Shown: in pieces, positions 59,959 through 64,000 of the stretch
Numbering within the stretch: position 1 is the first letter of the stretch
How the letters are laid out: each line of letters begins with the position of its first letter
NCBI RefSeq assembly: GCF_016861655.1
Contig: NZ_BOLN01000006.1
Span: 1 to 64,000 of the forward strand
Length of the DNA: 64,000 bases
Direction of reading: 5' to 3'
Origin: Levilactobacillus lanxiensis
GTDB taxonomy: Bacteria > Bacillota > Bacilli > Lactobacillales > Lactobacillaceae
The notes under the pieces: generated by a model
Database searches by the model: none
Seen by the model: the letters and a program-made list of their open reading frames with translations, nothing else
Told to the model about the DNA's origin: nothing
Program-made: the position numbers and the translations under genes

Positions 59959-60801
59959 TTACCCCCGTGAAAGAATCTCGTCAACCGCGCCGCCATACGT
60001 TTCCCCAAACAGATTCAAATGCGCCAACAAATAATACAGTTGGTAGTGCGCCAACCGATCCGTATATCCCGCGGCAAACGGGTAGGCATCCGTGTACCCC
60101 CGATAGAAGTCGGCGGAGAAGCCCCCGAAGATGGTGGTCATGGCGATATCAAATTCGCGGTCGCCGTAGAGAACGTCGGGGTCAATCAGCGTGGGAGTGC
60201 CATCGGCGGTGAACAGATAGTTGCCCGACCACAAGTCGCCATGTAACAGGGCTGGCGTGATTTTCCGGTCCTGATTCTCGGTGACAATGTGTTGGCGAAC
60301 CCGGTCGTAAGCGGCCTGTCGTTGGTCGTTCCACAGATGATGGGCCTGTGCCCGTTTCACCAACGGATCGAGGCGTTGCTGGAGATAAAAGGTGGTCCAA
60401 TCCGTTTGCCAATCATTGTGCTTGGGGAGCTTGCCGACGAGGTTGTCCTGGTCAAAGCCAAATTTGGGAGCCGTGACCCGGTGAACGCGGGCGACAGCTT
60501 GACCCAGCTCGTACTGACTCCCGTGCCCGGTCTCCAGAAATTCCAGAACCAGGTAGGCGTCGCCGTCGATGTTGCCGGTGGCTAACACGTCGGGCACGTT
60601 TACGGCCTGGCCGAGAGCCTTGAGTCCGGCAACCTCGTGGCTGTAAAAGCTGGCCGGCGTTTGTGGTTGCACTAACAAGAAGGCGGGGCCCTCTGCCGTA
60701 GTCAGGCGGTAGGCTAAGTTGATATCGCCGCCGGAAACCGGAGTCGCTGCGCTAACGTTGGGGAGTGGCAGCTGGGCCAACCAAGCTTGTGTGAGTGTCA
60801 T
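59959..60801 (-). CDS. Fructosamine/ketosamine-3-kinase family protein
   Basis: This 280-residue protein of the APH/fructosamine kinase fold has the catalytic loop LLHGDLWSGNYLF, metal site LIDPDVLYGDREFDIAM and N-terminal VSGGDINLAYRL. Members phosphorylate sugar amines linked to proteins, leading to deglycation; the actual substrate is not known. The start ATG 60801 has AGAAAGAAGATC upstream, a weak site. The 3' end adjoins repeat fragment J. Confidence 0.88.
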   Translation of the reverse strand: MTLTQAWLAQLPLPNVSAATPVSGGDINLAYRLTTAEGPAFLLVQPQTPASFYSHEVAGLKALGQAVNVPDVLATGNIDGDAYLVLEFLETGHGSQYELGQAVARVHRVTAPKFGFDQDNLVGKLPKHNDWQTDWTTFYLQQRLDPLVKRAQAHHLWNDQRQAAYDRVRQHIVTENQDRKITPALLHGDLWSGNYLFTADGTPTLIDPDVLYGDREFDIAMTTIFGGFSADFYRGYTDAYPFAAGYTDRLAHYQLYYLLAHLNLFGETYGGAVDEILSRG

Positions 60802-60825
60802 AGATGAAGATCTTCTTTCTAAAAA

Positions 60826-61677
60826 TTAAGAGGCTGCTTGAAAATACTTGCTGAGGCCGGCAACTACGCGGGTAGCCACGGCCTTTTGGTAACTGGTGCT
60901 ACGGATGTAGCTGAAGTCCTTCTTGGTGTTGATATAACCCATTTCTAAGAGCAGCGATGGCCGGTTGTTATCCCGAATAACCTCAAAGTTGCCGTACTTG
61001 ACGCCCCGGTTGGTTAGGCCCAGGTCGTCCATCTGACTGTTGACGTCCGTGGCCAATTCATATGAGGTGTCGTGGTGGTAATAGTAGGTCGTCGTCCCGG
61101 AGCCGAGGTTATCCGCGGGGGCCGAGTCAAAGTGAAAACTAATGAAGGCACTGGCCTGATCCGTGTTGGCGAGGGCGGGCCGGTCGGCTAGGCTGACGGT
61201 CTTGTCGCTGTCACGGGTCATGATGACGTGGGCACCACGGGCGCGGAGCTGCTTGGCAACCTGTTGGGCCATGGCTAATGTGTACGTTTTTTCGTCGTGA
61301 TTCTGGTCGATGGAAAGGGCGCCGGAATCGCTGCCCCCGTGGCCGGGATCCAAGACGATGGTGGCTTCCGACAGGGCGGTGGCGCGTTTCAGGTTACCCG
61401 GGTGTTGGACCAACCAACTAGCGACCCAGCCGAAGTGGTTCTGGCTGTCGCGCACGTGGTACCAGTTATCCTTTTCACCTAAAATGGTCAAGCGACTGTT
61501 TTTTTTAACCTTGTGGGTGACAGAATAGGTCAGGCCGGGGCCGGTCCGCAGGTTAATATTGCTGACGGTCGCGACGACGGAATTGTGCTGGATAAAGGCA
61601 AAAATCAAGCCTCCAGCGACTAAGAGAATGACCAGTCCGGTGACCAAGCCGGGCCAGTTGCGAGGTTTAAAATGCAT
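60826..61677 (-). CDS. N-acetylmuramoyl-L-alanine amidase with SH3b domain
   Basis: This cell-wall hydrolase cuts the bond between MurNAc and the peptide. The 283-residue protein has a membrane anchor (about 10-28), a bacterial SH3 domain (about 35-95), and an Amidase_3 zinc domain (about 105-280). The zinc ligands lie in VLDPGHGGSDSGA, the Glu next to YTLAMAQQ, and SFHFDSA; the catalytic Glu is in LLEMGYINTKKD. AAAGGAG precedes ATG. It is divergent from the hisS T-box. Confidence 0.94.
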   Translation of the reverse strand: MHFKPRNWPGLVTGLVILLVAGGLIFAFIQHNSVVATVSNINLRTGPGLTYSVTHKVKKNSRLTILGEKDNWYHVRDSQNHFGWVASWLVQHPGNLKRATALSEATIVLDPGHGGSDSGALSIDQNHDEKTYTLAMAQQVAKQLRARGAHVIMTRDSDKTVSLADRPALANTDQASAFISFHFDSAPADNLGSGTTTYYYHHDTSYELATDVNSQMDDLGLTNRGVKYGNFEVIRDNNRPSLLLEMGYINTKKDFSYIRSTSYQKAVATRVVAGLSKYFQAAS

Positions 61678-61800
61678 GTGACGGTCTCCTTTAGTAAATT
61701 AGTTTTTATTATACCACGGAGAGTGAAAGTGCTTGTTAGAATCCCGTTAAGATATGGTCAAGACCGCTTTCAACAATCAGGCAAAACTTTGGTAACCACC

Positions 61801-61829
61801 TTGACTTTTCCTCCGATTTTCAGTATTCT
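61801..61829 (+). promoter_or_regulatory. hisS-aspS promoter
   Basis: TTGACT (61801-61806) and TATTCT (61824-61829) are 17 bases apart. Confidence 0.85.
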
Positions 61830-61839
61830 TAGGAAGAAT

Positions 61840-62048
61840 AAAATAGATTGCCCATGAGAAAGATTAGTAAGAGAATGCCCGTTATCAGAGAGGTCGCGTT
61901 GCTGGGAGCGACTAACGGTGTAACTTTGAAGACACTTTTGAGGCTAATGACGCTCGTCGTCATTCGTTTGCAACGTTATCCTGCAGAGAAATTTAAAAGG
62001 TGGTACCGTGCATACCTGCGCCCTTGTCTATTGACAGGGGCGTTTTTT
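61840..62048 (+). promoter_or_regulatory. T-box riboswitch upstream of hisS-aspS
   Basis: Stem I is visible: ATTAG (61863) with CTAAT (61944), CCGTTA (61879) with TAACGG (61913), and the apical GTCGC/GCGAC. The specifier region reads GACAC at 61931-61935, containing both GAC (Asp) and CAC (His). The T-box sequence AAAAGGTGGTACCGTG is at 61995-62010. The terminator CGCCC...GGGCG with six T is at 62019-62048. Uncharged tRNA would stabilise the antiterminator and switch on synthetase genes. Confidence 0.95.
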
Positions 62049-62080
62049 ATTTTCTGTGGGTGCAGGAAGGGAGAATGCTC

Positions 62081-63376
62081 ATGCGTTATCAACGACCAAA
62101 GGGAACGGCGGACATCTTACCAGGAGACTCAGAAACCTGGCAGTTCGTCGAGGCCACCGCGCGCCAGTTGTTTGCTAATTACCGCTTCAAAGAAATTCGG
62201 ACGCCAATGTTTGAAAACTTTGAAGTCTTTTCACGGACTTCCGGGGATACCTCGGACATCGTGACCAAGGAAATGTATGACTTTAAGGATAAGGGGGATC
62301 GGCACCTATCCTTGCGGCCAGAAGGAACGGCCGGTGTGGTTCGGGCATTTGTTGAAAATAAACTTTACGGCCCCGAAACGCAAAAGCCTTACAAGGTCTA
62401 CTACATGGGCCCGATGTTCCGTTACGAACGGCCCCAATCAGGTCGGCAACGGCAATTCCACCAAATCGGGGTGGAAGCCTTCGGTAGTGACGCGCCCGAA
62501 CTGGACGTCGAAGTCATTGCTTTAGGGATGAACCTGCTGAGTAAGCTGGGTCTGAGCCACTTACGGTTAGCCTTAAACACGTTGGGTGACAAGCCTAGCC
62601 GAGACGCTTACCGTCAAGCTCTGATTGACTTCTTGGAGCCTCACTTTGATGAATTGAGTGACGACTCCAAGGTCCGCTTACACAAGAACCCACTGCGGGT
62701 TCTCGACAGCAAGGACAAGCACGACCAAGAAATCGTGGCCGACGCACCGTCTATCCTCGACTTCCTGACGCCGGAAGCCACGGCCCACTTTGACCAAGTC
62801 AAGGCGAGCCTGGACGCTTTAGGCATCGACTACGACGTTGATGCCACCATGGTTCGGGGGTTGGATTACTACAACCACACCATCTTTGAAATCATGGCCG
62901 ATTCACCAGCCTTAGGTGAAGGTTACACGACCGTCTTGGCCGGTGGCCGGTACAACGGGTTGGTCGCTGAGTTGGGTGGCCCTGAGATGTCCGGTGTCGG
63001 CTTTGGTCTGGGTGTTGAACGCCTGGTCTTACTGATGCAGGCCGAAAAGGTTGCCATTCCAAATGATCACCCCTTAGACGTTTACGTCGTGGGTATCGGT
63101 GACCAGACGTCCTTAGAGACGTTGAAATTGGTTCAGGCCATCCGTGCCGCTGGGTTGACCGCTGATCGCGATTACCTGAGCCGCAAGCCTAAGGCCCAGT
63201 TCAAGACGGCTAACCGATTGGATGCCGCCTACACCTTGACCATTGGGGATCAGGAATTAGCCGATCAAACGGCCAACCTGAAGTCCATGGCAACGGGTGA
63301 AGAAATCAGCGTGCCATTAGCTGACATTTATCAAGATTTTCAAAACGTCGTGGCAACCAAGTTCACGGCAAAATAA
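62081..63376 (+). CDS. hisS: Histidyl-tRNA synthetase
   Basis: This class II synthetase charges tRNA-His. The 431-residue protein has [11 protein letters not shown] at the start, motif 2 ([28 protein letters not shown]), the histidine motif [13 protein letters not shown], motif 3 ([14 protein letters not shown]), and the anticodon domain. I chose ATG 62081, 7 bases after AAGGGAG; ATG 62075 is possible. A longer frame starts at 62000 inside the T-box and is not credible. Confidence 0.97.
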   Translation: MRYQRPKGTADILPGDSETWQFVEATARQLFANYRFKEIRTPMFENFEVFSRTSGDTSDIVTKEMYDFKDKGDRHLSLRPEGTAGVVRAFVENKLYGPETQKPYKVYYMGPMFRYERPQSGRQRQFHQIGVEAFGSDAPELDVEVIALGMNLLSKLGLSHLRLALNTLGDKPSRDAYRQALIDFLEPHFDELSDDSKVRLHKNPLRVLDSKDKHDQEIVADAPSILDFLTPEATAHFDQVKASLDALGIDYDVDATMVRGLDYYNHTIFEIMADSPALGEGYTTVLAGGRYNGLVAELGGPEMSGVGFGLGVERLVLLMQAEKVAIPNDHPLDVYVVGIGDQTSLETLKLVQAIRAAGLTADRDYLSRKPKAQFKTANRLDAAYTLTIGDQELADQTANLKSMATGEEISVPLADIYQDFQNVVATKFTAK

Positions 63377-63389
63377 AAGAGGGAAAGAC

Positions 63390-64000
63390 ATGGAAAAGAA
63401 TTTGAAACGCACCACGTATGCCGGTTTAGTCGACGAACAATACCTCGACCAAACCGTTGTCTTAAAGGGTTGGGTGCAAAAGCGCCGGAACCTGGGTGGC
63501 CTGATCTTTATCGATCTGCGCGACCGTGAAGGCATTGTGCAATTGGTCTTCAGTGAAGAATACGACAAGGACTCTTTGGAAGTCGCTGAACATTTACGGA
63601 GCGAATACGTCATCGAAGTGCAAGGTCAAGTCGTTGCACGGACGCCTAAAGAAGTTAACCCCGACATGAAGACGGGGAAGGTTGAAGTCCGGGTCACTGT
63701 CATCAACCTCCTGAACAAGTCCAAAGAATTGCCATTTGAAATCAAGGATGGCGTGAACGCCTCTGACGATTTGCGGTTACAGTACCGTTACCTGGACTTA
63801 CGTCGGCCAGAAATGCAAAAGGGCCTGTTACTGCGGAACCGGATCGTCCAATCCGTCCACAGCTACTTCGATCAAAACGGTTTCATCGACATCGAAACGC
63901 CAGATTTGACCAAGTCCACGCCAGAAGGGGCCCGGGACTACCTGGTGCCTTCACGGATCTACCCAGGTCACTTCTACGCCTTGCCACAATCTCCACAATT
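63390..64000 (+). CDS. aspS: Aspartyl-tRNA synthetase (partial, runs off window)
   Basis: The first 203 residues show the OB-fold anticodon-binding domain ([32 protein letters not shown]) and the start of the class II core ([39 protein letters not shown]). GAGGG lies 6 bases before ATG. It is 13 bases after hisS and shares the T-box. The 3' end is outside the window. Confidence 0.97.
   Translation, partial: MEKNLKRTTYAGLVDEQYLDQTVVLKGWVQKRRNLGGLIFIDLRDREGIVQLVFSEEYDKDSLEVAEHLRSEYVIEVQGQVVARTPKEVNPDMKTGKVEVRVTVINLLNKSKELPFEIKDGVNASDDLRLQYRYLDLRRPEMQKGLLLRNRIVQSVHSYFDQNGFIDIETPDLTKSTPEGARDYLVPSRIYPGHFYALPQSPQ

Noticed and set aside
62000-62080. Upstream start for hisS
   Set aside because: It lies inside the T-box and terminator; ATG 62081 has the family N-terminus and a ribosome site.

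Overview
The window comes from a low-GC-phylum lactic acid bacterium of the family Lactobacillaceae. The base composition is moderately GC-rich for that family, so a Levilactobacillus- or Lactiplantibacillus-like species is my best guess; the species cannot be named from sequence alone. Supporting signs are the gene order of the translation and lipid operons, a D-lactate dehydrogenase, a dltXABCD operon, a T-box in front of hisS-aspS, and the absence of dxr between cdsA and rseP, as expected for an organism that makes isoprenoids by the mevalonate route.

Layout. 1-9.9 kb: lexA with divergent SOS-linked ynzC, yneF, a heterodimeric ABC exporter pair, plsC, a tRNA methyltransferase/GIY-YIG pair, D-ldh and a HAD phosphatase. 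10-23.3 kb: rpsB-tsf, then pyrH-frr-(unknown)-uppS-cdsA-rseP-proS-polC. 24.3-32.5 kb: a small membrane protein, then rimP-nusA-rnpM-ylxQ-infB-rbfA and truB-ribF. 33-38 kb: CIRCE-controlled hrcA-grpE-dnaK and dnaJ. 38.2-42.9 kb: dltXABCD for D-alanylation of teichoic acids. 43-44.9 kb: lepA. 45-46.9 kb: an AT-rich foreign insert with a dead integrase and a DUF4041/GIY-YIG nuclease resembling the SNIPE anti-phage protein. 47-52.8 kb: an accessory stretch of small secreted proteins, a secreted nuclease with a membrane-bound partner, mscL and a HesB-like protein. 53.3-58.2 kb: prmA-rsmE-(membrane protein)-rel-dtd. 58.5-64 kb: HAD phosphatase, membrane protein, fructosamine-kinase-like protein, cell-wall amidase, and T-box-hisS-aspS (aspS runs off the end).

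The most unusual feature is a family of intergenic elements of about 150-310 bp (eight full or nearly full copies, one internally deleted copy and one fragment, in both orientations). Each is built from nested inverted repeats plus internal hairpins. The two arms of each stem match each other within a copy but differ between copies, so the pairing covaries. No gene lies inside them. Several separate a gene from what looks like its own terminator, and in two copies the outermost arm includes the stop codon of the neighbouring gene.

Together the genes are mainly core translation, RNA maturation, protein folding, membrane lipid and cell-envelope functions; defence and secretion genes are confined to 45-52 kb.
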